This document shows, piece after piece, positions 16,239-26,634 of a stretch of 64,000 bases of DNA; position 1 is the first letter of the stretch, and every line of letters starts with the position of its first letter. A program made the translations under genes and the position numbers. The DNA comes from Bifidobacterium erythrocebi (lineage in GTDB: Bacteria; Actinomycetota; Actinomycetes; Actinomycetales; Bifidobacteriaceae). Location of the stretch: assembly GCF_012932675.1 (NCBI RefSeq), contig NZ_JAAIIF010000008.1, forward strand, positions 1 to 64,000, in the 5' to 3' direction. Under the pieces are notes generated by a model. That model made no database searches. It saw only the letters and a program-made list of their open reading frames with translations, and had not been told where the DNA came from.

Positions 16239-18614
16239 ATGGCAACAGTCGAAGCATCTGCACCTACCCAGGAAGAACTGAACGCAAAGGCGTGGGATGG
16301 CTTCACGGGTGGCAACTGGCAGTCGGACATCGATGTCCGCGACTTCATCCAGAAGAACTACACCCCGTACGAAGGCGATGAGACGTTCCTCGCCAACGCC
16401 ACCGAGAAGACCAAGCATCTGTGGAAGTACCTCGACGACAACTACCTGGCCGTCGAGCGCAAGCAGCGCGTATACGATGTGGACACCCACACACCGGCCG
16501 GCATCGACGCGTTCCCTGCGGGCTACATCGATTCTCCCGAGGTCGATAACGTGATCGTCGGCCTGCAGACCGACGTGCCCTGCAAGCGCGCCATGATGCC
16601 GAACGGCGGCTGGCGCATGGTCGAGCAGGCCATCCGCGAGGCCGGCAAGGAACCCGACCCGCAGATCAAGAAGATCTTCACCAAGTACCGCAAGACCCAC
16701 AACGACGGCGTCTTCGGCGTGTACACCAAGCAGATCAAGGTCGCCCGCCACAACAAGATCCTCACCGGCCTGCCGGATGCCTACGGCCGCGGCCGCATCA
16801 TCGGCGACTACCGCCGTGTGGCCCTGTACGGCGTCAACGCCCTGATCAAGTTCAAGCAGCGCGACAAGGATTCCGTGCCGTACCGCAACGACTTCACCGA
16901 GCCGGAGATCGAGCACTGGATCCGCTTCCGCGAGGAGCACGACGAGCAGATCAAGGCCCTCAAGCAGCTCATCAACCTCGGCAACGAGTACGGCCTGGAT
17001 CTGTCCCGCCCGGCGCAGACCGCGCAGGAGGCCGTGCAGTGGACCTACATGGGCTACCTCGCCTCCGTCAAGAGCCAGGACGGCGCCGCCATGTCGTTCG
17101 GCCGCGTCTCCGACTTCTTCGACATCTACATCGAGCGCGACATGAAGGCCGGCAAGCTCACCGAGGAAGGCGCGCAGGAGATCATCGACAACCTGGTCAT
17201 GAAGCTGCGCATCGTGCGCTTCCTGCGTACCAAGGACTATGACGCCATCTTCTCCGGCGACCCGTACTGGGCGACCTGGTCCGACGCCGGCTTCGGCGAC
17301 GACGGCCGTACCCTGGTCACCAAGACCTCGTTCCGTCTGCTCAACACCCTGACCCTCGAGCATCTTGGACCCGGCCCCGAACCGAACATCACCATCTTCT
17401 GGGATCCGAAGCTGCCGGAAGCCTACAAGCGCTTCTGCGCCAAGATCTCCATCGACACCTCCGCCATCCAGTACGAGTCCGATAAGGAGATTCGTGGCCA
17501 CTGGGGCGACGACGCCGCCATCGCCTGCTGCGTGTCCCCGATGCGCGTGGGCAAGCAGATGCAGTTCTTCGCAGCTCGCGTGAACTCCGCCAAGGCCCTG
17601 CTGTACGCCATCAACGGCGGCCGCGACGAGATGACCGGCATGCAGGTCATCGACAAGGGCGTGATCGACCCGATCAAGCCGGAAGCCGACGGCACCCTGA
17701 GCTACGAGAAGGTCAAGGCCAACTACGAGAAGGCCCTCGAATGGCTGTCCGAGACCTATGTGATGGCGCTGAACATCATCCATTACATGCACGATAAGTA
17801 CGCATACGAGTCCATCGAGATGGCCCTGCACGACAAGGAGGTCTACCGCACCCTCGGCTGCGGCATGTCCGGCCTGTCCATCGCGGCCGACTCCCTGTCC
17901 GCATGCAAGTACGCCAAGGTCTACCCGATCTACAACAAGGACGCCAAGACCACGCCGGGCCACGAGAACGAGTACGTCGAGGGCGCCGATGACGATCTGA
18001 TCGTCGGCTACCGCACCGAAGGCGAGTTCCCGATCTACGGCAACGACGACGACCGCGCCGACGACATCGCCAAGTGGGTCGTCTCCACCGTGATGGGCCA
18101 GGTCAAGCGTCTGCCCGTCTACCGTGGCGCCGTCCCGACCCAGTCCATCCTGACCATCACCTCCAACGTGGAGTACGGCAAGGCCACCGGCGCCTTCCCG
18201 TCCGGCCACAAGAAGGGCACCCCGTACGCTCCGGGCGCCAACCCGGAGAACGGCATGGACTCCCACGGCATGCTGCCGTCCATGTTCTCCGTCGGCAAGA
18301 TCGACTACAACGACGCGCTCGACGGCATCTCGCTGACCAACACCATCACCCCCGATGGCCTGGGCCGCGACGAGAACGAGCGCATCACCAACCTGGTGGG
18401 CATCCTGGACGCCGGCAACGGCCACGGCCTGTACCACGCCAACATCAACGTGCTGCGCAAGGAACAGCTTGAGGACGCCGTCGAACACCCGGAGAAGTAC
18501 CCGCACCTGACCGTGCGCGTCTCCGGCTACGCGGTGAACTTCGTCAAGCTCACCAAGGAGCAGCAGCTCGATGTGATCAGCCGTACCTTCCACCAGGGTG
18601 CAGTGGTCGACTGA
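16239..18614 (+). CDS. pflB: Formate acetyltransferase (pyruvate formate-lyase)
   Basis: This 791-residue glycyl-radical enzyme converts pyruvate and CoA to acetyl-CoA and formate, which gives bifidobacteria extra ATP and balances redox beside the bifid shunt. It has the tandem catalytic cysteines in [12 protein letters not shown] (about residues 423-424) and the radical glycine loop [10 protein letters not shown] (about residue 766). The length is exactly that of bifidobacterial PflB. The ATG at 16239 follows CAAGGAG. The activating enzyme gene follows after a hairpin. A Rex-like box lies upstream. Confidence 0.97.
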   Translation: MATVEASAPTQEELNAKAWDGFTGGNWQSDIDVRDFIQKNYTPYEGDETFLANATEKTKHLWKYLDDNYLAVERKQRVYDVDTHTPAGIDAFPAGYIDSPEVDNVIVGLQTDVPCKRAMMPNGGWRMVEQAIREAGKEPDPQIKKIFTKYRKTHNDGVFGVYTKQIKVARHNKILTGLPDAYGRGRIIGDYRRVALYGVNALIKFKQRDKDSVPYRNDFTEPEIEHWIRFREEHDEQIKALKQLINLGNEYGLDLSRPAQTAQEAVQWTYMGYLASVKSQDGAAMSFGRVSDFFDIYIERDMKAGKLTEEGAQEIIDNLVMKLRIVRFLRTKDYDAIFSGDPYWATWSDAGFGDDGRTLVTKTSFRLLNTLTLEHLGPGPEPNITIFWDPKLPEAYKRFCAKISIDTSAIQYESDKEIRGHWGDDAAIACCVSPMRVGKQMQFFAARVNSAKALLYAINGGRDEMTGMQVIDKGVIDPIKPEADGTLSYEKVKANYEKALEWLSETYVMALNIIHYMHDKYAYESIEMALHDKEVYRTLGCGMSGLSIAADSLSACKYAKVYPIYNKDAKTTPGHENEYVEGADDDLIVGYRTEGEFPIYGNDDDRADDIAKWVVSTVMGQVKRLPVYRGAVPTQSILTITSNVEYGKATGAFPSGHKKGTPYAPGANPENGMDSHGMLPSMFSVGKIDYNDALDGISLTNTITPDGLGRDENERITNLVGILDAGNGHGLYHANINVLRKEQLEDAVEHPEKYPHLTVRVSGYAVNFVKLTKEQQLDVISRTFHQGAVVD

Positions 18615-18661
18615 TCCGATGGCTGACTGAATAGCCGATACCGCCGCTGCGCGGCGAAGAC

Positions 18662-18691
18662 AAGGGGCGGAGCTGGATGGTTCCGCCCCTT
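18662..18691 (+). terminator. Hairpin between pflB and pflA
   Basis: The arms aaggggcgga and tccgcccctt surround a 10-base loop, followed by tgtt. It may partly end the abundant pflB transcript and let some read-through reach pflA. Confidence 0.7.
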
Positions 18692-18738
18692 TGTTCATGA
18701 ACACGAACCCCACCCATGGATGACCAAGGAGTGCAACG

Positions 18739-19620
18739 ATGCCCGAAACCTCGCAATTCCGCAGTACCACACGCCATATGCTTCGCGAATCGAAGGAATA
18801 CGCGTCCCAGACGCTGATGGGAGGCCTTTCCGGATTCGAGTCGCCGATAGGACTCGACCGACGCGACAGACTGCATGCGTTGAAGACCGGCGATATCGGC
18901 TTCGTGCATTCATGGGACATCAACACCTCCGTGGACGGCCCCGGCACGCGCATGACGGTGTTCATGAGCGGATGCCCGTTGCGCTGCCAGTACTGCCAGA
19001 ACCCCGACACGTGGAAGATGCGCGACGGCAAGCCGGTGTACCTCGAGGCGATGATCAAGAAGATCGACCGGTACGCCGACCTGTTCAAGGCCACCGGCGG
19101 CGGCATCACCTTTTCCGGCGGCGAATCGATGATGCAGCCCGCGTTCGTCTCGCGCGTATTCCACGCGGCCAAGGAGATGGGCGTGCACACCTGCCTCGAC
19201 ACATCCGGCTTCCTGAACACGAACTACACGGACGAGATGCTGGACGACATCGACCTGTGTCTGCTGGACGTCAAATCCGGCGACGAGGAGACCTACCGCA
19301 AGGTGACGGGCGGCCTATTGCAGCCGACCATCGATTTCGGCCAGCGGCTGGCCAAGGCCGGCAAGAAGATCTGGGTGCGTTTCGTGCTGGTCCCCGGCCT
19401 CACCTCAAGCGAGGAGAACGTCGAGAACGTGGCGAGGATCTGTGAGAGCTTCGGCGAGGCGGTGGAGCATATCGACGTGCTGCCTTTCCATCAGCTCGGC
19501 AGGCCGAAATGGCATGAGCTGCGCATCGACTACCCGCTGGAGAACCAGAAGGGGCCGAACGAGGCCATGCGCAAGCGTGTGGCCGACCAGTTCAAGGCGC
19601 ACGGCTTCGTCGTGTACTGA
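18739..19620 (+). CDS. pflA: Pyruvate formate-lyase-activating enzyme (radical SAM)
   Basis: This 293-residue radical-SAM protein has the cluster motif C-x3-C-x2-C in MSGCPLRCQYCQNPDTW (about residues 79-86) and GGGITFSGGES for SAM binding. It places the glycyl radical on PflB. The N-terminal ~50 residues are longer than in E. coli PflA, as is usual in bifidobacteria. An AAGGAG site lies just before the ATG. It shares orientation and context with pflB, 124 bases upstream. Confidence 0.96.
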   Translation: MPETSQFRSTTRHMLRESKEYASQTLMGGLSGFESPIGLDRRDRLHALKTGDIGFVHSWDINTSVDGPGTRMTVFMSGCPLRCQYCQNPDTWKMRDGKPVYLEAMIKKIDRYADLFKATGGGITFSGGESMMQPAFVSRVFHAAKEMGVHTCLDTSGFLNTNYTDEMLDDIDLCLLDVKSGDEETYRKVTGGLLQPTIDFGQRLAKAGKKIWVRFVLVPGLTSSEENVENVARICESFGEAVEHIDVLPFHQLGRPKWHELRIDYPLENQKGPNEAMRKRVADQFKAHGFVVY

Positions 19621-19782
19621 TGACTTGATTTTGTTCTATGCCGTATGCCGTGTGGCCGAACGCCCCCGGTATGCGGCATACGGCTGTCTGGGTCAGCGTT
19701 TGCCCGGCGCCGTACGGTAAAAAATCGACGCGACCGCGCGTCAATCCGTGGCGAAGGGCCTTTCGGCGCGTAGCCTAGATTC

Positions 19783-20424
19783 ATGGCCGAGATTTTCTCT
19801 TTTCCTGAGGGGATCGCTCCGCTGGCTCAGGATTCGCAAGCGCACCTGCCGCCTCGTCCGCAAGGCGTGCCGGATGAGGTCTGGCGCGCTGTGGAATCCG
19901 TGCGTACCATGCGTACCGTGCCCGGCGTCCATTACCGAGAAATCCCCGTTCCCTCCACTCTGGCCGATTACGGCATCGGCGTCGCGCTTGGCATCGAGGC
20001 CGGCGACGCGTACTCCCATCATCCCTCCCAGCAGGTGTCCGGCTGGATCATGCTGCTGTACAGCCGGCATCTTCGCGAGGAATGGAACAGCAGGTGGCGA
20101 TGCGTCTGCTTCGCGCAGCTGCCCCTTGAATCGAACGAAAACGACGGGCTCGCACCATCCATGTACTGGGACGACATGTGCGGGTATCTGGGCGATGTGG
20201 TGCCGGACAGCGTCGGCGGCACGGTAAGCATCACGCAGAACACGGCGTTTGGTTCGCAGGGTGCTGATACGTTTGCAGGCTGTGAGATACGTGTCTCCTA
20301 CACGCCCACGATCCTGCCCGCTTGCGGTTTCGATCCTGGCGGGTGCGTGGAGGCATGGGCCGAATTTCTGAAATCCACCGTTCGCGGTGAAGGAGAATCA
20401 CGCGTTGAGCGAAATTATGCATGA
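19783..20424 (+). CDS. DUF3000 family protein
   Basis: This 213-residue protein belongs to a conserved actinobacterial family always found just ahead of ribonuclease D. Family marks are RTMRTVPGVHYREIPVPSTLADYGIGVALG and SGWIMLLYSRHLREEWNSRWRCVCFA. No catalytic residues are known. Its end overlaps the rnd start by 20 bases, so the two are translationally linked. Confidence 0.85.
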   Translation: MAEIFSFPEGIAPLAQDSQAHLPPRPQGVPDEVWRAVESVRTMRTVPGVHYREIPVPSTLADYGIGVALGIEAGDAYSHHPSQQVSGWIMLLYSRHLREEWNSRWRCVCFAQLPLESNENDGLAPSMYWDDMCGYLGDVVPDSVGGTVSITQNTAFGSQGADTFAGCEIRVSYTPTILPACGFDPGGCVEAWAEFLKSTVRGEGESRVERNYA

Positions 20425-21712
20425 GCCACGGTTGCAATCCGAGCCACGTGGGGGAGTCCCCGATGTGATCGATACCGTGGAGGGCTTCAACGATGCATGC
20501 GCCGAACTCGCGGCCGCATCGGGCTCTCTGGCGGCAGACGCCGAACGAGCCTCGGGATTCCGATACGGACACGAGGATTGGCTGGTGCAGTTCAAACGCG
20601 AGGGCGCGGGCATCTTCCTGTTCGACCCGATCGCGCTCGACGCCGCCGGTGCCGACTGGGACAGGTTCAACCGTGCCGTGGGCGATGCCACCTGGATCAT
20701 CCACGACGCCATGATGGACCTGCCCGGTTTCGCCGAGATCGGCATGACGCCCAAACGCCTGTTCGACACCGAACTGGCCGCACGTATGCTGGGCCTGAGC
20801 CGATTCGGCTTGGCGGCCGTCACCGAACACTACCTGGGCATCACTCTCGCCAAGGAGCATTCCGCCGCCGACTGGTCGTACAGGCCGTTGCCCCGCGACT
20901 GGCGCAACTACGCCGCGCTGGATGTGGAGCTGCTCATCGAACTGGAACACCGGATGCGCGCCGATCTGAAGGCCAGCGGCAAGGAGGCATGGGCCGAAGA
21001 GGAGTTCGGCCATATCCTCGCCGAAGGCACCTCGGGCAAGCCCCGCCACGTGCACCCCGTGCCATGGCTGCGCATCTCCCACATCACCTCGCTGAAAGGC
21101 GACCGCAGGGCCCTGGCCGTGGCCCGCGCATTGTGGACCAAGCGAGACGAGCTGGCCAGCCAGCACGACATCGCGCCGACGCTGCTGCTATCCGACCAGG
21201 CGATTATCGAAGCGGCATTGAAGAAGCCGCATAACGCCCGCGAATTCCGTGCCATCCGCTCGCTCAACGAGCGCGTACGCATCCAGACCGGTAGCGAGCA
21301 GGACAAGATGTTCGAACGCTACGCGCCGATCCAGCGCGCGATCAAGCCGTCCGTGTGGAAGCATGAGATCCAGGACGCGCTCGCCCTTCCGGAGGACGAG
21401 CTGCCGGTCATGCCGGCCCCGGCCCACGACAAGGACGGTGCCGAGGCGAACGCGCCCAAATCGATGCGCATATGGGCCACCCGCCACCCCAAGCGCGTGG
21501 AGACCTTGAAAAAGGCCAGACGCGCCCTCAACCAGATCGCCGAAGACACGCATACCCCGGCCGATGTGCTGCTCAAACCGCAGGTTCTCAAGAATCTGTG
21601 CTGGACCGATAACCCCGGGCAGCGTGACGTCGCGGCGTTCCTCGCCAAGCAGGGCGCGCGCGACTGGCAGGTGCGACTCATCGCAGCGTCCTTAAGCCAC
21701 GCTATAGTATGA
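20405..21712 (+). CDS. rnd: Ribonuclease D (HRDC-domain 3'-5' exonuclease)
   Basis: This is a 435-residue DEDD exonuclease. Acidic motifs are AADAERASGFRYG (first Asp-x-Glu), IIHDAMMDLPGF and YAALDVELLIEL. An HRDC RNA-binding domain follows around residues 230-300 (RALAVARALWTKRDELASQHDIAPTLLLSDQAI). It trims the 3' ends of tRNAs and other structured RNAs. I propose the TTG at 20405 with GAAGGAG before it; an ATG at 20417 is an alternative. It overlaps the DUF3000 gene. Confidence 0.88.
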   Translation: MSEIMHEPRLQSEPRGGVPDVIDTVEGFNDACAELAAASGSLAADAERASGFRYGHEDWLVQFKREGAGIFLFDPIALDAAGADWDRFNRAVGDATWIIHDAMMDLPGFAEIGMTPKRLFDTELAARMLGLSRFGLAAVTEHYLGITLAKEHSAADWSYRPLPRDWRNYAALDVELLIELEHRMRADLKASGKEAWAEEEFGHILAEGTSGKPRHVHPVPWLRISHITSLKGDRRALAVARALWTKRDELASQHDIAPTLLLSDQAIIEAALKKPHNAREFRAIRSLNERVRIQTGSEQDKMFERYAPIQRAIKPSVWKHEIQDALALPEDELPVMPAPAHDKDGAEANAPKSMRIWATRHPKRVETLKKARRALNQIAEDTHTPADVLLKPQVLKNLCWTDNPGQRDVAAFLAKQGARDWQVRLIAASLSHAIV

Positions 21713-21766
21713 GAGTTGTGCCTAACGGCAAAAAAGAACAAACACGACTTTGCAGGAGCGTTTAGC

Positions 21767-23131
21767 GTGAAGATCAGCGTTCGTAACCTCGAACCCACCA
21801 AGGTGAAGCTCACCGTTACCGTCGACCAGGAAGAGTTCGACCCGTATCTGGATGAAGCCCGTAAGAACATCGCCAAGGAAGTGAACATCCCCGGTTTCCG
21901 TAAGGGTCACGTTCCCGGCAAGCTTGTTGAGCAGCGTTTCGGCTTCGGTGCCGTCGCCGGCGAGGCCGTCAATGGCGCCGTCCCGCAGCTGTACTCCAAG
22001 GCTCTGGAAGAGAAGAAGATCCGCCCGATGGCCGAGCCGGAGTTCGACGTCGTCGACATCCCGGAATCCGCCAAGGACGAGAAGAAGCTGAAGTTCACCG
22101 CCACCGTCGAGCGTCGCCCCGATTTCGACCTGCCGGAGACCGAAGGCATGGAGATCGCCATCGCCGCCCCGGAAATCAAGGATGAGGACGTCGACAAGCG
22201 CCTCGAGGCTCTGCGCCAGCGCTTCGGCACCCTGGTGAGCGTCGATCGCCCGGCTGCCAAGGGCGACTTCGCCAACATCGACCTGAACGCCGAGATCGAC
22301 GGCGAATCCGTCGACTCCCAGGAGGGCGTGAGCTACGAGCTCGGCTCCAACACCATGCTCGACGGCCTGGATGAGGCTCTCGACGGCCTGTCCGCAGGCG
22401 AGGAGACCACCTTCGAAGGCACCCTGGAAGCAGGCGAGCACGAAGGCCAGAAGGCTCAGATCAAGGTCAAGGTCAACTCCGTCAAGGCCGAGGAACTGCC
22501 GGAGCTCGACGACGACTTCGCTCAGGAAGCCTCCGAATTCGATACCCTGGACGAGCTCAAGGCCGACATCCGCAAGGCCGCCGCTCAGGACGCCAAGGGC
22601 CGTCAGGCCACCGAAGCCCGCGATGCCTTCATCGCCAAGCTGCAGGAAGGCCTGGAGATTCCGGTGCCGAAGGGCGTGAAGAACAACATGGTCGAGCAGC
22701 AGCTCAAGAACGTTGCCGCCGATCCGAAGAAGGCCACCAAGGAGCAGAAGGCCGAAGCCGAGGAGACCGTCGAGAAGGAACTGCGTGACCAGATGGTTCT
22801 CGACGCCCTGGCTGAGAAGCTGGACGTGCAGGTCTCCCAGGCCGACGTGTTCAACTTCCTCGCCTCCATCGCCCAGCAGTACGGCATGGATCCGAACGCC
22901 TTCATCCAGGCCATCATGCGCAACGGCCAGCTCGGCTCCGCCGTGCAGGAAGTCGCCCGCTCCAAGGGTCTGCTCGCCGGCATGCGTGCGGTGAAGTTCA
23001 CCGCCGACGGCGAAGTCGTCGACCTGTCCGATTTCCTGGGCAACGCCGCTGAAGAAGAGGAAGAGGAGTCCGTCGAGGCTGCCTCCGCCGCCGCTGCCGT
23101 GGCCGACGAGATCTCTTCCGACGAGAAGTGA
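21767..23131 (+). CDS. tig: Trigger factor (ribosome-associated chaperone/prolyl isomerase)
   Basis: This 454-residue protein has the ribosome-docking domain (NIPGFRKGHVPGKLVEQRFG, containing the GFRxGxxP signature), then an FKBP-like isomerase domain (about residues 160-245) and the helical substrate cradle. The very acidic alanine-rich tail (AAEEEEEESVEAASAAA) is a bifidobacterial feature. The start is the GTG at 21767 with CAGGAG ahead of it. It is transcribed alone and closed by a strong hairpin. Confidence 0.95.
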   Translation: MKISVRNLEPTKVKLTVTVDQEEFDPYLDEARKNIAKEVNIPGFRKGHVPGKLVEQRFGFGAVAGEAVNGAVPQLYSKALEEKKIRPMAEPEFDVVDIPESAKDEKKLKFTATVERRPDFDLPETEGMEIAIAAPEIKDEDVDKRLEALRQRFGTLVSVDRPAAKGDFANIDLNAEIDGESVDSQEGVSYELGSNTMLDGLDEALDGLSAGEETTFEGTLEAGEHEGQKAQIKVKVNSVKAEELPELDDDFAQEASEFDTLDELKADIRKAAAQDAKGRQATEARDAFIAKLQEGLEIPVPKGVKNNMVEQQLKNVAADPKKATKEQKAEAEETVEKELRDQMVLDALAEKLDVQVSQADVFNFLASIAQQYGMDPNAFIQAIMRNGQLGSAVQEVARSKGLLAGMRAVKFTADGEVVDLSDFLGNAAEEEEEESVEAASAAAAVADEISSDEK

Positions 23132-23177
23132 GTCTCATAGACCGTATGCAGGCGTCGCACTGACGTAATGCGTATGC

Positions 23178-23210
23178 AAAGGGCTGGAATCCTTGTGATT
23201 CCAGCCCTTT
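23178..23210 (+). terminator. Terminator of tig
   Basis: The 13-base perfect arms aaagggctggaat and attccagcccttt surround a 7-base loop, followed by cttc. Confidence 0.8.
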
Positions 23211-23351
23211 CTTCATGCCTATTACACGTCTTGCCGTTGCCCATGGCCGCTCGGCGACCCAGCCGGTCCAGGGAACGCTTCCTCAGGCAGGTGCGTGTTG
23301 CGCGTAGGATGTTCGAAGACGCAGCCGCTCGGCATGGACGAAGGAGATCGA

Positions 23352-23831
23352 ATGAGAATCGTATTGCAGCGGGTCAGTCACGGTTCGGTGGATGTGCTTG
23401 ACGAGTCGACGGGGGAGCAGGACCCGACCTTCGAACCGCAAAGCATCGGTCGGGGATATGTGCTGCTGGTCGGCGTGAGCGACGCGGATGGCGACGAGCA
23501 GATCGCCTGGCTCGTGCACAAGATCGCCAATCTTCGCGTGTTCGAGGATGAGAACGGCAAGATGAACCTGTCCATCGGCAGCGTCGGCGGTTCGATTCTT
23601 TCTATTTCGCAGTTCACGCTGTTCGCCGACGTGCGCAAGGGCAACCGTCCCAGCTTCGTCAAGGCCGGTGCTCCTGACCATGCCAAGCAGGTGTGGAAAC
23701 GCTTCAACGAAGCGCTGCGCGCGGAAGGGCTGACCGTGAAGGAGGGACGTTTCGGCGCCCACATGCGCGTGGACATCGCCAACGACGGGCCCGTCACCAT
23801 TGTGATGGATACCGACGAACTCATGAAATAA
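23352..23831 (+). CDS. dtd: D-aminoacyl-tRNA deacylase
   Basis: This 159-residue homodimeric enzyme clears D-amino acids and glycine from mischarged tRNA. Both active-site motifs are intact: SQFTL (ISISQFTLFADVRKGNRPSF) and the cross-subunit GPVT (IANDGPVTIVMD). A short insertion after residue 16 (ESTGEQDPTFEPQS) is shared with the second, degenerate copy at 45937-46404. A GNAT gene follows 18 bases after its stop. Confidence 0.94.
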   Translation: MRIVLQRVSHGSVDVLDESTGEQDPTFEPQSIGRGYVLLVGVSDADGDEQIAWLVHKIANLRVFEDENGKMNLSIGSVGGSILSISQFTLFADVRKGNRPSFVKAGAPDHAKQVWKRFNEALRAEGLTVKEGRFGAHMRVDIANDGPVTIVMDTDELMK

Positions 23832-23849
23832 CCGCAGGAGGGAACGCAT

Positions 23850-24506
23850 ATGGGCGGCACGGTATGTATCCGTCGGTTGAAGCGAGCCGATTATTCGGAA
23901 ATGGTCGATCTGATTCGCCGGACATGGTACGCGGACGCTCCTGGCGACCAGGAGGTGGGACATGACATGCAATGCCGCAACATCGCATGGCGTCTTGCCG
24001 CCATCGACGCACAGGACTGCCTGTCGCGCGCCACATATGCCGCGGTGGCCGAGCGTGACGGCCATGTCATCGGCATGATATTGGGGTCGAATCCAAAACG
24101 CACGACGCGCATGCAGCTGCTGCGTCATCGGCTGCGCCAACTACGACTGGGGCTGCCCATGCTGGCAAGCCGGGCTGGCAGAAACGGTTTGTGCGAGCAG
24201 CTGGCTTTGCTGTGTACCGACCGAATGCTTGCACGCGACGCCGGCAAGGACTACCCGGCTGAAATCGCTTTGTTCCTCGTTGCACCGGAAGCCCGTGGCC
24301 TTGGGGTGGGCGGTCAGCTCTTTGACCGCATGCTCGATCGATTCCGCACATCCGGCATCCGCGAATACTTCCTCTTCACCGACACCTCGTGCAATTATGG
24401 TTTCTACGAGTATAAGGGGCTGCGGCGCGTGGCATCCAGAAGCCTTCCCTCCGAGCATGGCGAGGCACTGGAATGCTTCCTGTATGAGGGAAACGTGGAC
24501 AACTGA
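23850..24506 (+). CDS. GNAT-family N-acetyltransferase
   Basis: This 218-residue protein has the acetyl-CoA-binding region in EIALFLVAPEARGLGVGGQLFDRMLDRF (RGLGVGG is motif A, about residues 152-158) and a C-terminal YGFYEYKGLRRVASR segment. The acceptor substrate is not evident. It begins 18 bases after dtd with a CAGGAGGGA site, so it is probably in the same operon. Confidence 0.87.
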   Translation: MGGTVCIRRLKRADYSEMVDLIRRTWYADAPGDQEVGHDMQCRNIAWRLAAIDAQDCLSRATYAAVAERDGHVIGMILGSNPKRTTRMQLLRHRLRQLRLGLPMLASRAGRNGLCEQLALLCTDRMLARDAGKDYPAEIALFLVAPEARGLGVGGQLFDRMLDRFRTSGIREYFLFTDTSCNYGFYEYKGLRRVASRSLPSEHGEALECFLYEGNVDN

Positions 24507-24532
24507 GACGATCGGTGCGAAACGCTACGCCG

Positions 24533-25303
24533 TCAGCGCTTGATTAGGTATTTGATCTCGGCGAAGAACTCGCGCAGCATATTGTTCGCCAGCATATCCT
24601 TGGGCGAACCCGAGGCAATGCCCTTCGCATCCGCCAGACCCTGGTCGCGTGCGATCTGCAAGGCGCGGAACACATGGAAATCACTGGTGATGATGCCGAT
24701 GCTCGCATCATGCTTCGTGATGAGCCTGCGACTGTTCGCAATGTTCTGCCTGGTATCCTCCGACCTGGACTCCCGGATAATGCGCGACTTGGCAATGCCA
24801 TGCCGTTCCAGATAGTCGGCCATGCCCTGCGCTTCGGGGAACGGCTCATTCGCGCCCTTGCCGCCGGACACGATGCAGACGGTCTTCGGATTGGCCTCAA
24901 GATAGTCGATGGCCTTATCAAGCCGGTACTTCAATACAAGACTTGGGCGGGTCCTATGCACCTGCGCGCCAAGCACGATCACATAATCCAATCCCGGCTC
25001 GCCGGCGGCACCCATACCGCTGATCACGAAACCCTCGACCGTGCCGAAACAGATCAGAGCAGCGCACAGCACTACGGCGCACGCCCGTCGCGCCGCCTTC
25101 GGCACGGCCTTCCACCAGCCGAACCAGGCGGACAGCCCTACAGCCACGAACACGCAGGCAATGGCGAGCCATATCATCCAAAACCCCGTGCCCGAATGCG
25201 CCGCCCACACATGCACGCCGTACGCCGCGCTCGCCAGCGCCGCAATCAGGCAGATTCCCGATGCCATGTACGTGCCCATGCCGTGTTCTCTCATCCTGTC
25301 CAT
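24533..25303 (-). CDS. DUF218 family membrane protein (YdcF/SanA type)
   Basis: This protein of about 256 residues has three N-terminal hydrophobic helices followed by the DUF218 domain: DYVIVLGAQVHRTRPSLVLKYRLDKAIDYL, CIVSGGKGANEP, ESRSEDTRQNIANSRRL and SDFHVFRALQIA. Relatives (SanA, YdcF) act at the cell envelope, with a SAM- or nucleotide-binding fold but an unclear reaction. Several ATGs compete for the start (25339, 25303, 25294). 25303 is used because AAGGA lies just ahead. It converges with the GNAT gene. Confidence 0.82.
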   Translation of the reverse strand: MDRMREHGMGTYMASGICLIAALASAAYGVHVWAAHSGTGFWMIWLAIACVFVAVGLSAWFGWWKAVPKAARRACAVVLCAALICFGTVEGFVISGMGAAGEPGLDYVIVLGAQVHRTRPSLVLKYRLDKAIDYLEANPKTVCIVSGGKGANEPFPEAQGMADYLERHGIAKSRIIRESRSEDTRQNIANSRRLITKHDASIGIITSDFHVFRALQIARDQGLADAKGIASGSPKDMLANNMLREFFAEIKYLIKR

Positions 25304-25354
25304 CCAATCCTTGCAATGCCTTGGGCCGATACCCCGCAATTCGCCGACGCGCGT

Positions 25355-26143
25355 CTACTGCCGTATCGACGTAGGAGGCGCTGCATCCCTTGACGCCGAG
25401 CCGGCGAACCATTCGAGAATCCGCTGCTCGCTGACGGGCTTGAGATCCCACGCGTCCAAACCGATGTTCACGCAACGCGGGTCGGTGCCGCCGGGAACGT
25501 CCTGGTGCGTGTGGCCATACAGCAGCCAGCCCTCGCAGTCGGGCGCATCGTCCGCGAACTCGTTCCAGTTCCCAGGCCAGTTGTCATGCTCCTGCATCAA
25601 TGATGACAAGCGTGGGAAATGGCTCATGCCAACGGTCTGTAGCGCGGTCTGCGGTTTGGCTTGGCCCGTGGACTCGCTCGAATCGCCAAGCAGCGGCATC
25701 TCCATGTCTATCTCACGGTAATCGTCGATGGTCTCGAACATGTCCGCATACAGCACGTCGTTGTCGCGGAGCCGGAAGTTGCGGTCGTGGTTGCCGATGA
25801 TCATGTGCAGATGCCGGCAGTTGATGCGGCGCAGACAGTCAAGCGTGTGCTCGACGGTGCATCGGTAGGACAGGTCGCCGAGAATCCACAGTTCGTCATC
25901 GCGCCCGACGACATCGTTGATATTGCCGATGATGGCGTTCTCATGGCGTTCGATATCGCAGATGGCCTTGAACGACGTCTGATTGTCCTGCACGTACTGC
26001 TTGATCCACGCGTGAGCTGCGGCACAGCCCTGTGCCTGCCAGATGCCATGGTATTCGGCGCGGAGCCTGCCGTTGTTCAGGAATCCGCGCAATGCGGTGA
26101 CCAGCGGATGCCCGAAATGCGTGTCCGAAATGAAATAACGCAT
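25355..26143 (-). CDS. Calcineurin-like metallophosphoesterase
   Basis: This 262-residue protein has the classic metal ligands: ISDTHFGH (residues 5-11), LWILGDLSYR, IIGNHD and the late GWLLYGHTHQDVPG. It belongs to the small YfcE-like phosphodiesterases; the substrate is unknown. It lies 52 bases upstream of the DUF218 gene on the same strand. It is the last core-like gene before the accessory block. Confidence 0.88.
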   Translation of the reverse strand: MRYFISDTHFGHPLVTALRGFLNNGRLRAEYHGIWQAQGCAAAHAWIKQYVQDNQTSFKAICDIERHENAIIGNINDVVGRDDELWILGDLSYRCTVEHTLDCLRRINCRHLHMIIGNHDRNFRLRDNDVLYADMFETIDDYREIDMEMPLLGDSSESTGQAKPQTALQTVGMSHFPRLSSLMQEHDNWPGNWNEFADDAPDCEGWLLYGHTHQDVPGGTDPRCVNIGLDAWDLKPVSEQRILEWFAGSASRDAAPPTSIRQ

Positions 26144-26245
26144 GTGATTCCTTACGCTGTGCGGCCGGTGATGCTTAATGCTCTTTCAATAATAGGCGCG
26201 GGTGCCTGTGTGGGCGGCGTTTGGGTGCTTGCGAAACGCCAGTTG

Positions 26246-26350
26246 GCCTATTTGTGGCACCGTTTGCCGATTATGGCGAGTATGAGCGTTGGAATTCCAA
26301 CGCCCGTACTTCGGGTTTTGGCGTTTGCATGCCATAAATAAGCGAAGTAG
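26246..26350. repeat. Symmetric element A (inner half only)
   Basis: Two inverted boxes (26246-26260, ending atttgtggca, and 26331-26345, beginning tgccataaat) are set symmetrically about the perfect 18-base palindrome gcgttggaattccaacgc at 26287-26304. The palindrome is identical to the centre of element C at 42.5 kb, and the box-to-box distance (85 bases centre to centre) is the same as in elements B, C and D. The outer boxes are missing or decayed. Confidence 0.75.
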
Positions 26351-26634
26351 CGTTTTTACGACCCCGCAATGGCCGATATCGTCTGGGATTCATGCCGGCG
26401 CAAGCAGGATTCGTCCCGGTTGTCCGGTAAATACATATTGACGACCAAGCATGCCGTGACATGATTTTCGCGGCATGACGGATGCACGAAGAAGACACGA
26501 TGGTTCAGGCGATGATCTACACGGATTTCGATGGGAATATACTGACTGCATCATTTATGAATGAGATGACATGCCACGGGGCGAAGTATCCTTCGCCTTG
26601 GCTTCAATGAGTTGGGTGTGTCGTTCATGAACGT
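26351..26634. other. Spacer between elements A and B, no gene seen
   Basis: No convincing open frame is present. A small hairpin (ggcgaag, 4-base loop, cttcgcc) lies at about 26579-26597. Nothing else was recognised. Confidence 0.5.

Noticed and set aside
16146-19220. 1024-codon minus-strand open frame opposite pflB-pflA
   Set aside because: It is an antisense shadow of GC-rich coding DNA; the plus-strand proteins are unmistakable PflB and PflA.
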